Below are positions 25,775 through 38,300 of a DNA stretch of 64,000 bases, one piece after another. Under the pieces are notes generated by a model. It searched no databases and was not told the DNA's origin. It worked only from the letters and a program-made list of their open reading frames with translations. Position 1 is the stretch's first letter. Each line of letters begins with the position of its first letter. Source of the DNA: Litomosoides sigmodontis (taxonomy: Eukaryota > Nematoda > Chromadorea > Rhabditida > Onchocercidae). The stretch is taken from the NCBI GenBank assembly GCA_963070105.1, contig OY718807.1, positions 4,871,001 through 4,935,000 on the forward strand, written 5' to 3'. A program made the translations under genes and the position numbers.

Positions 25775-28700
25775 ATGGCATTTTGTCGTGCAACTTTGAT
25801 TGAACGTCTTCTGAACAGTAACAATTGTCAACGGAGTACCACAACTTTGGGAATTTCACGAAGCTGGAAAGAAATCGATTTTTTTGAAAGAGTGGGTCAA
25901 CAGCTTTGAATTTGCTAAATCAATCATATTTTTCTCTTAAATATGAATTTGTAATATTTTGGTGAATTAGTAACTAATTGAAGCTTTTCATCAAGCATCT
26001 TCCTCCAACATTAATTAATTAACATTAATTAATTCATTCAATTTAACAGTAAGGATATTACTCCAACAATAAACTATTTAAGGATAATATTTTGGAAGTT
26101 TATCGAAAACTTCCGAATATTGAAGAACAAATTTGGGGCAAAGTAATTGTAATGGAAAGGAATATTCGTTCTGCAAAGGCATACCTTCGCTCACGTGTCG
26201 TTACAGTTGACGGAAGTGACGCTGAATTTGACGGTCTTCGGCAAGTCTTCCTTTCTTGTTTAAATAAAATAAAGAGTGATGTTCCAGGCTAAAGTTCACT
26301 AGTAATTTTTTTTTGAGCTTATCATAAAGATTATGGAATAATATGGAATTCCTAAAAGTTACTAAATTCATTTCTTATCTTTCTAAATAAATTTTGACAA
26401 ATGATATGTAGGAAAAAGTGAAGGAATGAAACTGATGCGTTTTAATTAAAAAGAAAAAAAGTGTTTTACGTTTAAAAATGTATTAGCATATAACCAAAAT
26501 GCTAAATTGGTTAATGAACGATTGTTGTTGTTGTGGATTTGATGAGATAAATTCACTTCAAGGACTTTCATCCTATTTCAGTGAATTTAAACTAATAGCT
26601 ACTTTACTTTAAAACGCTTATTTGTGATCACTGTAGCAGATGTGCACACCTCTCCTTTCTCCAATTTACGCCAAAAATTTAACACAAAAGCTTGTTTACA
26701 TTTACTTTCCAGCGAAAAACCTGATTTTTTAATAAATTTAATGTGCATATTAGAGGGAGAGGTACGTTCACTAATGTGATTATTGAATTGGAAAATATCG
26801 GAAATGCATTTGATTATTATCTCTGAAATCTGCAATTCTTTTTTCTATTCAAAAAAATACCTGAATGAATTCGTTTCCGAAATGCTTTTATCTCTCCCAC
26901 ACTTAATTTAATTTTTCTACATTTTAACTATTAATATAAATTTACTTCACGAATGGTAAATGAATCTTCAATGTTTTTTTTTCTTCCGTAGAATTGGTTT
27001 ACAACATTTCGAGAACTCGTATCGTGATGATGGTACTATCAGCGCATTTGAGACTTTCGGAAAAGTATGTAATATTTTAATTTCAGTACAGATTGCCCTG
27101 AAAAACACTCCATTTAATCAGTATTTCTAGTTACTGCATACTTAATCAGTGTGTTTTATCAAAATTTCAATTAATATTTTATTTCAAAATTTCAATCTAT
27201 GAAAATTTTCTAAAAAAAGCCAGCCGAAGTTTCGAGGATGACTTCATTTCAATTCTTCTATTTCAAGTGATAAATTTACAAATTTCAACATCTAACAAAG
27301 GCCGCTAACTTCCCAAAGATCAGTTCAAAAAAATCTGCTGAGAGTGGCTTTTCAGTAATGAATTTTTCATTTGTGAAGCGCAAAATGTTTTGATGAGTTT
27401 GCAGGGTGTGAAAATGAAAATTGACGACGTCGGTAATGTTTGGCTTAAATGTACAGAAGGAAGTGTATTCGTTACTGGAATACTTGGAGAGCTTATTGTT
27501 GAAAGTGACCCAATCAAAGTGAGAGGCGTTTTTTTCGCAAAATTTCATTGTTCCGTTACATTTCCTGAGAGTATGGCGTCGTAACCTTCGACGGATCTGC
27601 ACCACAAAAATATTATCAACTTGAACATACACATGCATAACTGATCGTTCATAATACGTAAATTTCAGATTTTTGATTTGAGAATCCTTAAAGAATTCGT
27701 TTCGCGGCATAGCGATTTTGATCATGCAGCACGTGATCGATACAGTCGAATGGCAATCACTTACGTACACGTTCGTGTTCGACTAGTTCACAAAATGAGA
27801 ATACTGGTTACACACTTGTTGTGCGATATAATTATTTTCAGGTTGACAAGCCAGCAGATCCCCTGTCATCAGCTTTATGGTTTGCTGTGATACATTTGAC
27901 GGCGCTTGAAATGATCCAAATTTTGCTTCCCAGCAGCAATTCAGGTACCTTTAAAGAAATTGACGACAAGTCCTCCTCGTTCCTCGACACTAATGAAAGT
28001 AATTGAGCACTACTTATGACACGCTAAATGAGCAGTTGATGGGATTCTCTCCAAACCTCAAAATTTACCTTAATTCAGCCTCAAACGCACCATCGCCGTT
28101 GGCAAGTACTGAACTTCATAGCGTAAACCACTGCGATGGACGTTCCCAGTCTAACAGTGCGGATACAAACTGCAATGTGCGCACCATTTCATCGATCAGT
28201 TCCGGCTCCTCTTCTCATTGTTCGGGCGTCAGTTCCGCTTATGGCAATCGACAATTAAGGTAAGCTATTTTCTTAAGTTTGATCTAAGATCAGAAGCAAT
28301 AGTGAGAATTAATCTGGCATCAATGAAAATGAAACTATAATCCACGTCATTTCAGATCACGTGGTGGCGCCTATAAAAAAATCAACCGAGAACCAAATGT
28401 ATACTTGTCGTCAATGAATACTGCACATTCTGAACAGGTAGTTCGGTTTTGCTATATCTTCTAATGTCAAATGTTTCAAGGTTGATAATTGGATATAACC
28501 TAAGAAGTAGATGTTACAACATTAACAGGTAGTATTTAAAACCATGAAGAGTCAAAATAATTTCTAAATATGAAAGAACCAGAATTTTGCAAAGACAATT
28601 TCTAAGATAGGGCACAAATAAATGACCATTTACTGAAATTTGTGTCCTATGATCAATTCAATCAGATGATCAATTTCATTGTTTAATTGGAGAAGAGGTA

Positions 28701-29136
28701 ATGCAAAATAGTTTGAAAAGTAGTGCCATAAGCTTTCGTGAAAACGTGTGTAACGCGTTAGATGAGTATTAAAACACGTCAACGAAGGCGACTGCCACCT
28801 ATATGTGAAGTTATGCATTAGAAAGTATGCAAAAAGCATGAGATTCATGATAACTGTCCAGCCTTCGATTATTTTGAAAAACTTCTCACTCTCTTGTATT
28901 TCAATTTGTAGCAGAGAAAAGAAAAAGGCCGAAGCCTTCTCAACCTAAGTGATTTGGATCGACTACGAAATCCAGTATATTTCCGGAATGAAAGAGAGAA
29001 TCGTGGCGTACCTGGACACAAACGATTAAACTTTTTCACACACCACGTGTCAGCTTCTCCCCTGACACATTACTACCCGCCAAATATAGGCTGGCGTTCA
29101 CAAAGTGAAGCATCTCTTTATTGCGAAAGACTTTAG
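25775..29136 (+). CDS. Expansion-family protein with an MH2-like domain
   Basis: Exons 25775-25895, 26054-26240, 26992-27064, 27405-27518, 27669-27770, 27842-27944, 28079-28259, 28356-28437, 28912-29136 join to about 395 residues. The stretch from IWGKVIVMERNIRSAKAYLRS through DGSDAEFDGLRIGLQHFEN, FGKGVKMKIDDVGNVWLK, KIFDLRILKEFV and LWFAVIHLTALEMIQ resembles the SMAD-like MH2 fold of the Expansion family described in Drosophila, a cytoplasmic protein involved in apical matrix and tube growth. There is no DNA-binding MH1 domain and no C-terminal SSXS phosphorylation motif. The C-terminal 150 residues are Ser/Asn-rich and unstructured. The ATG is two bases after a TTCTTTCAG acceptor. The exon 6/7 join can be made with the donor at 27945 or 27999 (both in phase). 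Exon 2 ends at a GC donor. Family assignment is from memory of the motif pattern. Confidence 0.65.
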
Positions 29137-30329
29137 GCACGAAAAAACGTTCACCGTGTCGTTGTGCCGAATTGTGATTTGTGGAAAAAAAGTGCTATTT
29201 GAGCAAAAATATCTTCCATTCAGGTCCCTAATTAAAAATTAGCATCCTTATTAATATTCCTGACAACATGAAATTACCCGTAATATTACAATATTTGAAC
29301 GACAACTTCAAGAACAGCTCTTTCAAAACCATGTATGGAACCGCTATCAAACAACGAAGTGACTAACTTCCAAAGAACTCGATAACGAATATTCAAGCTG
29401 CAAAATCCCAAATCCCCACTTCCAACAACCACAAATACCATTTCCGAACGTGACAATAAGAAGGTTTAAATCATGAATTGAAATTAAGGCTATACAACTA
29501 CAAATTAGAAAAAATGTTTAAGACTGTTGTGTGTGTTATATCTGTTAATTTGCATTTCACAACAGCTTTCTACGAATGTTTTTCTAAAATATTACAGCAA
29601 AAATATACTTCTCAAAATAATATCATAGTAGTCACAAAGCAAGAATATGGTGAACTGAATAGATCAACTGATACAACAAACGTAAAGGTACTCTAATTCA
29701 TCCCATGCTATTAGCTAACAAACTCTACTAATGCGACCTGGTCTCAATGTTTCTTTTTCGGACAAATGCGTTAAGCAAAACACTCAAATATTGATAAGTT
29801 ATCTATAATTCTAGTCTGAACATCTTTTAATAAAATCTGCACTAGAGATTGGAAAAAAAATTTAAAAGGAAAAGCAGAATAAATATTAAAGAAACACATC
29901 TACAAAATTCACAACTTCAACACCAACTTGAGAAAAAAATCGTTTTCTTCAGCTGCAATAAATCAATTAATGTAAAATACGTTTCTTCAGCATTCGATAT
30001 AAGTGACTGACAATTGCTCACACATTCTTGAATTTTCAGAGCTTTCCAAGAAAAAAAAACTGAAGGAAAGGATTTCTCTTTCTTTTTTGTTATGACTCCC
30101 CCTACCACCTCCTCCCCCCCCCCCCCCCCCTCCCCCCACTCGCCCTTTCAGTGCTCTGCCCAACAATGGATAATGGATGTCAGAAGAAAACCACAACTCG
30201 AATATAAAGTGAAGCTTAACAATTAAATCTTGCTAATCAACAAAGCTCTTCTTATTTGGAGAATAGTCTACTTTGATTCGATACAGGACAGCAAAATTAT
30301 ACAATAATACAATGGCCATTTGGTGACCA
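29137..30329. other. intergenic region between convergent genes
   Basis: Shared 3' flank of the MH2-like gene and ATP6AP2. Contains short AT-rich ORFs with no resemblance, and a run of 17 C followed by T and 6 C. Confidence 0.5.
30114..30137. repeat. poly-C tract
   Basis: Seventeen consecutive C (30114-30130), one T, then six C, in otherwise AT-rich DNA. The corresponding minus-strand ORF with a polyglycine run is a by-product. Confidence 0.9.
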
Positions 30330-32665
30330 TTAATCTTTCTTCATCCTAGTTGTTACCACACGATAGATAATTGAATCTTTGCCCGGATCCATGTTCCAGA
30401 AACCAACAGCTATGAGGAAAACAGCTAATGAAAGCGCAACAGTTACAAGCACAACTATTCCAAACAGAGCTGGATAGTTGGTCGAAGTGAACTGAAAGTG
30501 GACATTGATGTATTCTAATAAAAATAATTTGTAAAAAGAGCCATATAATTCAACATCCAATGTCAGATCTTTGAAGTTTAGTTCAAAAGTTCCACACGAT
30601 ACATTTATATTGCAATGTAGGCATATCTCACTATAAATATGTAAACCCGTGGGAAACTACTAACTGCCCAACAGACTTTGGAAAATATAAATTACATATT
30701 ATAACTAGAATTTGTATAAAAGAAGAGTCGAAGAATGAAAGTAATAGCTAGTCTTAAGCAAATGAAAAAATAAAAGCAAAATTAAAATTAAAAAACAACT
30801 ATCAGCCAAGATATTTAAAGAACAAATAAAGATAAAAACCTGATAAACATTTAAGTCATTCCGTAATTTTATTATTCGATCAGCGCTACTTCCGGAATTC
30901 TGAAAGAAATAAGCTAAATAAGACGAATTAACATCAACATTCTCACGCCTTAACCAGCACACCTCACTATGAATTGGTGACGACTGACGTACAACACCGT
31001 AAATATTGAAGCAAGTAATTTAGTGTGAGTTATTATCAACAATAATACATAAATTTACTCAGTTATTCTCTCAAAACTGTCGAATTTAACTTGCAAAAAA
31101 AGCAATATTAAAGGAGAAATGAAAAGGTAGAAAGTGTCCTGCCATTTTAGTTCCTACTTCTCCTTCTGAAAATAAACAGTGTACTGAAAGTGTATAAGTA
31201 TTCACTAACTTAAATACTAGCAGAATATTGCCTGATTTCACCTACTAAGCTTGCCGCAAAAAAAGCTTTGGAAATACTTTTTTTCTCTTCCATTAGAGAT
31301 GGTGACATAAAGAATAATAAAACTAAGATAATTACGAAAGTTCAAAAAAGGGCAATCCAATAAATATTCATTCATATTTTATGACGAGAGCTTTACTTGT
31401 CTTTTCTGCCTTGTTTTGACTTCAGACATTGATTCCGCAATGAGTTCCGCTATCACTCGACCATTGTATGTATTTTTCAATACAGAAATTAAGTGCCAGA
31501 TAGCGTTTTCCAACTCGACAACAGCTTGAATATACTTTTCCTCAGATAATTCTTGTTCAGCAGTTGGCAAACCTTTCACGTGGATAATAAAAATTGTTGG
31601 AACATTTTTAGTGACAGCAATCTTCGCCTTACTAATCTGAAAATGAATCTTCGAACAAAACGTAGTTTTTAGTTTTTAGGCTGAATTTTAAGATTAATAA
31701 TTTCATTTCTTTATGATATACGCAATCTTAGTCACACAGTAGTTATTAGTGCCGAAAAATTGCAATCACTTTTTATAGCATTCATCATTTCGTAAACAAA
31801 AATCTTTCTGATAAGTGCGTATATCATAAAGAAATGAAATAATGACAAAAAAGTAGTAATGACATAATTCAAATCGCTATGATAATTAACTTCTCTTGCG
31901 ACTGGCAGCATTATTAGTTAAACTGAGAATTTCTCATTCCTTTATGATAACCTCAAACACTTTACCGATTCCGAAATTTTATAAATATTTTCAATTTCCC
32001 GCCGCAGTGGTTTGCTTTTAGTCCTGACTTCAATTTTTGAGAAAGCATCTTGAGCGTCAGAAGCAATCTGTGAACCTTCCAGTTTTCCATTACGCATAAA
32101 AATCCACTCTTGTCCTTCATCAGCAAATATTTTATTACTCACTAGTTCTTCATGGTCAAAATCTTCGCCGTCTGTCAACACCGTATACCCAGATGGCAGA
32201 CTGCTCAGAACTTTTCCATCAATTACAGTAACTGAAAGATTCAAATAAAATTTTGGTATGTGAAAAATAACACTTCGAACCTAAGGCTATGAGATTTTTT
32301 CACCATATAAAAAAAAACCAACCTACTGCCAATGCTCGCGGTCTTCGAAAAATATCTCCATTACTTGTCCATGTAAGAGGAGCCTCCGCTGTCATCCCTA
32401 GAATGTATTTGTTGGCTTGCACAACGTCACTGTGAGATAAAAAAGTTGTAGCGGGATTCGGAAGTTCTACTGATTCGGAGGCTAAGAAATACAGTTTGGC
32501 ACACAATGACCCTGAAAAAATCAGTTGGAATGCGGAGAAGAACAATTTCACGAACATATAAATCAACTTGATACAAAAGCATGAAGTACATTTTGATCAA
32601 AACGTATAATCATTACCTTGAATCAAAGCATACAGTATGGATAAAATCGCATAATTTTGAACCAT
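30330..32665 (-). CDS. ATP6AP2: ATP6AP2, (pro)renin receptor / V-ATPase accessory subunit
   Basis: Type I membrane protein needed for V-ATPase assembly. Exons, 5' to 3': 32665-32617, 32511-32323, 32231-31966, 31636-31397, 30899-30840, 30491-30330; about 321 residues against about 350 in man. Residues 1-17 are a signal peptide. The luminal part keeps the family pattern LTWTSNGDIFRRPRALAV. A dibasic RQKR (about 244-247) occupies the place of the furin-type cleavage site of vertebrate ATP6AP2. The last exon has the transmembrane helix (about 276-299) and the highly conserved cytosolic tail MDPGKDSIIYR ending in MKKD. A GATTTCAG acceptor lies 10 bases before the ATG, and the upstream gene on the same strand ends 210 bp away, so operonic expression is likely. 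Intron 3 holds a 25-bp inverted repeat. Confidence 0.93.
31700..31840. repeat. 25-bp perfect inverted repeat in an ATP6AP2 intron
   Basis: 31700-31724 (beginning ATTTCATTTCTTTATG, ending TACGCA) is the exact reverse complement of 31816-31840; the spacer is 91 bp. A diverged third copy of the left arm, ATTTCTCATTCCTTTATGAT, occurs at about 31929-31948, at the end of the neighbouring intron next to the exon. No open reading frame in the spacer. Confidence 0.85.
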
Positions 32666-32675
32666 GTCCAATGAC

Positions 32676-32690
32676 CTGAAATCTATTACT
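32676..32690 (-). other. putative trans-splice acceptor of ATP6AP2
   Basis: On the minus strand the sequence reads AATAGATTTCAG then ten bases and the ATG. It lies about 150 bp after the AATAAA of the upstream gene. Confidence 0.45.
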
Positions 32691-32829
32691 CGTAGACTAC
32701 CGAAAGAGAGAAAAGAATCAAGTCACTCGGCGAGAAATACATGAAATTATGCGCACAATTCAATAAAAATATATCGAGTACTTGTATCCTTGAACAAATC
32801 TTTCAAAATGAAAGGACATGAAAAAAATA

Positions 32830-32835
32830 TTTATT
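32830..32835 (-). terminator. poly(A) signal of the uS14m gene
   Basis: AATAAA on the minus strand, about 41 bp after the uS14m stop and about 154 bp before the acceptor in front of ATP6AP2. Confidence 0.45.
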
Positions 32836-32875
32836 TAAGCGAATAAATACAGCAAAACAGTCTAAAGCACTTTTA

Positions 32876-34015
32876 TCACCAAACTCCTCGCTGCACACCG
32901 GATAATTGACCATGATCAGCAAGACGCCTAAAATATCAACAGACGTTATCTCTAAAAGTGTGCAATTGCCCTCATTTCCAAAAGTAAGTATTGCTATTTT
33001 AAGAACGCATTTATTGCATGGTCAATGAAACATCCACTTTATTCCTCCATTATTTCACTATGAATCAATTTTTTATTCATGGATAAAACTGCAAGAATTA
33101 AAAGACTATTTCAAGTGTTTCCTACAAAAGAAATTGAATTATTCTGCACTAAAATCAAAATCACCCGTAGAACAAGAAGAAAATGAAGCACTAAAATTTG
33201 TTTATTTAGTAGTAAATTATATAAAACAATTGCCTGAAAATCTGTCGATGAAGATGAAATCTGTTCAGTTTACCACGCCGTGCACCGCTATACTGGCATA
33301 AATGTTGAATAAGACTTGGACATGACCCTTTTGGTAAATTGTGCAACTTTTTTGCACATTCATCTCTAATCAATTCTGGCAGTATAGTATTACATTTCAA
33401 TGCCTTCAATCGGACGCGATCTGGGCCGAGATTTGCAAGCAACTGTCGTCTTTTGACATCTCTTTTCATCCGCCAAGTGGACCAAAATGTCATTCTGTTA
33501 CCATGTTTCCACCATTCACGCTCCACGTAATATGGATATTTGTCCAGCCTGTAGAACACCAAAATTTATGGATAACTAATGACCAAAGTAGTCAAATCAA
33601 ACTTTCTCAATTAATGACTTCAGCAATATAACTGAAATCATTTTTATTCCGAACCTATTCCTGTAATAACAGGAAATTTCGTTTCAGCAAAACTTTAAAA
33701 TAATATGCAGACTATTTGAAACAAAAATTTTGTGTATCTCATCCAAATTTAACAACTTTCTACACTTTACTTTAATGTTTCTAATGCTTTTTGACTGTAA
33801 GACAAGACAAGCTGTTCCCCATTAGTGGCGTCCCCAACTGCACTTGGATGTTGACTTTCGAGAGTTAAGTTTTCACTGCCAACGAAAGCAGATGGGATCG
33901 ATTCAACGGTATCAGTTGGCTTAGAGCTCATCAAACAACGCGTAGAAGCAATTATTCGATGCCACGGTACATCCAATTTTGATAGTATGGATGAAAAATA
34001 CCGAAAAGACATCAA
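32876..34015 (-). CDS. MRPS14: mitochondrial small-ribosomal-subunit protein uS14m
   Basis: Component of the small mitoribosomal subunit. The core exon 33548-33234 contains WRMKRDVKRRQLL, KCNTILPELIRDE and LPKGSCPSLIQHLCQ, the uS14m signature; the last exon 32927-32876 supplies the conserved C-terminus RLADHGQLSGVQRGVW and TGA. To align without insertion the join needs a GC donor at 33233; a GT donor a few bases on would add two residues. The first exon is uncertain. A TTTCAG acceptor followed by ATGATG at 34015 marks the likely start; the core exon needs a phase-2 donor, and the best is GTATTT just after 34002 (five codons). A longer alternative would keep up to about 70 codons of an Arg/Ser-rich, presequence-like ORF (34015-33767). 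Same strand as ATP6AP2, 210 bp upstream of it. Confidence 0.85.
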
Positions 34016-35323
34016 CTGAAACAGTAGTTACTCACAATTTCATTAAATGACAAAGTTTGCAAGCAATTATTGCCAGAACTTTTTGTAGCTTTTCAACAGA
34101 AATTGGAAAATCTTGGTAAAAATCACCATAACTTCACAACTGAGTGATACTACTAACTGTATAAACCATTTGAGCAAATACTTTTAGACCTCTTTGTGCA
34201 CCAATGAGTAAAGAAACATGAGAAGTGTGCAAATAGCACATCACTTGGAAAATATGGGATAACATCAGAAACGAATTTTTGCTTGTGGAAATGATGAAAA
34301 TAATAAGGGGAAAGTAGATTTCATAAGTATGACTGTGTAGCATCAGGAAGGATACCACAGCAATATAAAAATATTACTTACGCGAAACGAAAAGGTATGA
34401 GAACCACAACCATATTCTTTCAATGTTGCAAAAAAAAAATTAAAAATATTTCCTTCAGAGAGTAACCTGATAAAGAGTTAGAAAACTTGCATGCATTATT
34501 TTATTTCAATAAGGCACGATCACACTGGATACTCGTAATCGGAACAACGATTATTGGCAAAAGTACTGCAATATTAAATAAACAACTTGTGAATCAATTT
34601 TAAAAAAGAAAAAACACAAACCGAGGCAACTACCAAAGGCCGAAATGTTTTGGTCAATAGCAAAAGATACGAAACTAGATGACATTAATTCTTCATCGAA
34701 TTCAAACAAGTAAAATTACAAATGTTCACACATCATCGGTCTTGAGTACATATACGCCTCCTTTTTCCCTAGAAATATCGGCATCACTTGGATATTTGTA
34801 TAAAACATAGAAATATACCTAGTCCAATATCTGTTTCTGCCAACTAAAATTGGTAGACACACTAAATGTGCTATTCCTTACTGTATCTTCATAGGGCACG
34901 TTTTAAAGCTCTTTTAATAATCGTTTGCTCTTTTTTAAGTACTCCATACATGTACTGTAAAATATATGCTAAAAACACGAAACACATGTAAATGAAAACA
35001 CCAAGTGCTATCTATAGAAAACAGAATATTATATACAGCGATTATGTAAAAACATATGAAAGATACTGAAAAGAGTTATGTTCAGTTGTACACGGGGCAG
35101 ATAAATCTATCTTGAATATATGAACAGTTCGACATGAGCGACGTAGCAGGAACAGTGAATATTTGTCTTATATCAAAACACCAATTTTGTTAGCCGTCAA
35201 GCGTAATAAGCACAACCAACCAATCACTCATGGAACAATTAAAATAGCTAAGTACTTGCCAATCGATGAACATGAAATTGAAAAGCTACATTTAAACTTA
35301 AGTCAAAGTCAGACTTTCAAAAA
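34016..35323. other. intergenic region, no gene seen
   Basis: Lies between the WDR44 stop and the uS14m start on the same strand. Short minus-strand ORFs (for example 34358-34134) have no family resemblance. Confidence 0.45.
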
Positions 35324-38300
35324 TCAATCGGTGGGAAAAAAATTTGATGAGCCAGCTTTAATTTTAGTACGATTCACGAAAATACGAATTGAACCGTTTA
35401 AATCAGCCGAAATGATGACATCGCCATGAATTTGTCGATCTGATATATTTTTGCTAGATTTCGATTGTTCGTTCCTATCATCACCGCTACGACGTTGCTC
35501 CAGAAGACTTAGAAACAACTGCGGACGAGGTGCAAAAATTGCCACTGTTACACATGCTGAATGACCTAAGATTTCATCAATAATAATTACTCGTTATCCA
35601 AGTTAATAAATCTATCACTTTGCGCTTCTACGACAACAAAACACGATCCGATCTTATGTCATATAAAATCAAGGTACGTGCCTGCTGGTAAAGCACATGA
35701 AGTTGTGAAGGTTTGTTGAAATAATACACGTCAAATTATCACGTATTCAAATTCACCTTTACTGCCAAGTTATATCCGCGTCATCTCTCAAAATACTATT
35801 TAAAGATTTTTAAATTGAACTGTTGTAAACCATTTGTACTTTATTTAACATAACAGTTTGATATGACACTTACTACTCTTTATAGTTAAGAAAAAATTGC
35901 CGAAGTTGTGCTTGAAGTAGTCCCTAACTGTCCTTATGAATTTTTGCACGAAAGTTCCCAAGCACTTAACCTCGCAAACGCTGCCATGAATCGTTACGAT
36001 CTTTGCGTACAGCTAATGAAGATGGCAAATCAGCAGTCGTCCAAATATAAATAAAACGATCCTCACTTCCACAGACAATATGTTTACCATCAGGTGATAA
36101 AGAAGCTCGAATCTGACTTCTTTCATTCTGAGCACCCTGCAATGAAGAATTAGAAATTCGTATGAAAAACGCAAACGAGAGGAAATTACAGCTTTAATTA
36201 AATATACCTTCTTTAATTAAATATACCTTAAATTTGCAAGTAAGAGCCATATCTCGTAGGTCGTACATGCGAATACGTGAGTCATTCGAAGTGACCAATA
36301 ATTTATCTCCATGGACAGCTAAGCCTGTTACCTGTAATGATTTGTGATGGATGCTTAAACGAGAGCAATATGTGAAAATATTGAACTTGATCTGCTTACT
36401 TTCATCAAACTTGAAAAAGTTGCAAAATGTTAGAAAAATTACTTTGTGCCCTCTGGCATTTTTGCCTCGACTTGATCTGACGTCGATCACTGTATGATAT
36501 TTGAGTTGATCAGTCGTATAGAAAAAACAACGACCATCGTAGGTACCTACCACCGCAAATTTCCCATTTTTAGCGAATGCTATAGCCGTTATGAACTTCA
36601 CTTGCTCAACTTCGTTCCATAAGGCTACTTTCTTGTCCGGTATATGCCATAGACGAAGTTTACCATCCAGTGATCCGGAAAGAAAGTACCGGTCATCCTG
36701 GAAAAAAATGTCAATGAGACATCATTGAAAAGGAAAGCAATTCTCGACAAATGTCACTTTAATGTGTAGTTAAATAAATTATCTCCCGCTGATTAATTAG
36801 TAATATTCTGGAAGGTGTAAAAACAAATCATAACCTTTGGCATAAAGGCAATGCATGTAACGAAATCCATATGCTGAAAACAACAGAGACATTCCGGACG
36901 AGAGAGGTGCCACAATTTAACAGTGCGATCCATTCCAGATGATAGGATGAAGTAATTACGAGACCACGACAAATCCAACACGTCGGCAGTATGACTCCTA
37001 TATGTACATAATGGTTTTGACGCCATTAAAGCAGTCGTCAGGGAACTATTTTCATCGTCATGTGATGTGGATGACCCAGCGCTTTCACCAAGCTGAAATA
37101 TCTTTCGGCAACAAGTAAGCAGCATTCTAGAACATGCTGCAAGAAATACATTATGTACTTGGCAAGCTATGATGATAAAAAATAAATAAAGTTAAGCTAT
37201 TCTTCGTCTTCTTTCCTTTCCCATATTTCTGCATAAAGTCTTACCGAACCTCAAATTTCTCATTAGAAAATAAGCAATACCAATGAGAATACTTTGTATA
37301 TATTTATGTACTCGGAATATTTCCTTTTTAAGACACATAATAAAAGATAAGCTTTCAAAACACCAAAAAAAATTAACAGTTTGGCATCAATTTTTATAAT
37401 CGGTCGATATTACCGTAGTAGAGGAAGAACGTAAATCATTCTCAATATCTTGCATCGCATTCTGCAACAGATTTTCGCCCATAGACATAGAAATTTTCTT
37501 AGAATGTGAATTGTAACGGTCCCGTAAAGCATTGAAGTATGACAAATGATTGCGCAGTACCCAAACCCGTATTATACTATCCTGACCAGCCGTAGCCAAT
37601 AAGCGTCCGCATAACGAAAATTTCATGCACCATATAGCACCCTGAATTAAACACGCTCTATCAGTAGGAATCCAGAGCTCACCACCAACAAGATATTTTT
37701 TAATCTTTCTCAAAGTTCAGCAGTCTACACTTTATGTTTTCGGGACAGAAATATATAGAATTAGACCAAGAGATCAAAGTGACAACCTTTCATCTATTTT
37801 ATTCTAAGACTCAACAAATACGCCTTATTTATGGTGGCATTTAAGTAATCTAAATAATCGAAATAACAAGAACTTGTAAAAATACTTCAAGGAATAAACA
37901 AATAATACTTGACTGATTTTTCTGTTTGCTAAAAATATATGACAACAAACTTTATTTGAATGAATAAAAAATCAACCGTGTGCTCGTTGTTTAGCTCTTG
38001 GTAACAACGTGTGCCATCAAAATCAAATGGTCCCTTCTTGGAATTCCTCGGTCGTACAATGGGAGTACCCTCAGCTATTGCAGAATCTTCATGATCACTT
38101 TCATCACAACTTTCATCGTCTTCTTTGGACAACTTTGATGTTGAACTCAAACAGTAATTATTTAAACAAAAATATTGCATTAAAATATTGTATAATGAAA
38201 TATAGCAGTTTGAATTAACTAATTACCCTGAAGATACGGCATTTTTCGCTCTTAAGAAAACACCACGAAACAGCTCAGATGCATAGGTTCCATATCCTTT

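Noticed and set aside
27285..27770. 161-codon minus-strand ORF
   Set aside because: Antisense of two well-supported exons of the MH2-like gene.
29987..30196. Polyglycine-containing minus-strand ORF
   Set aside because: Caused by the poly-C tract.
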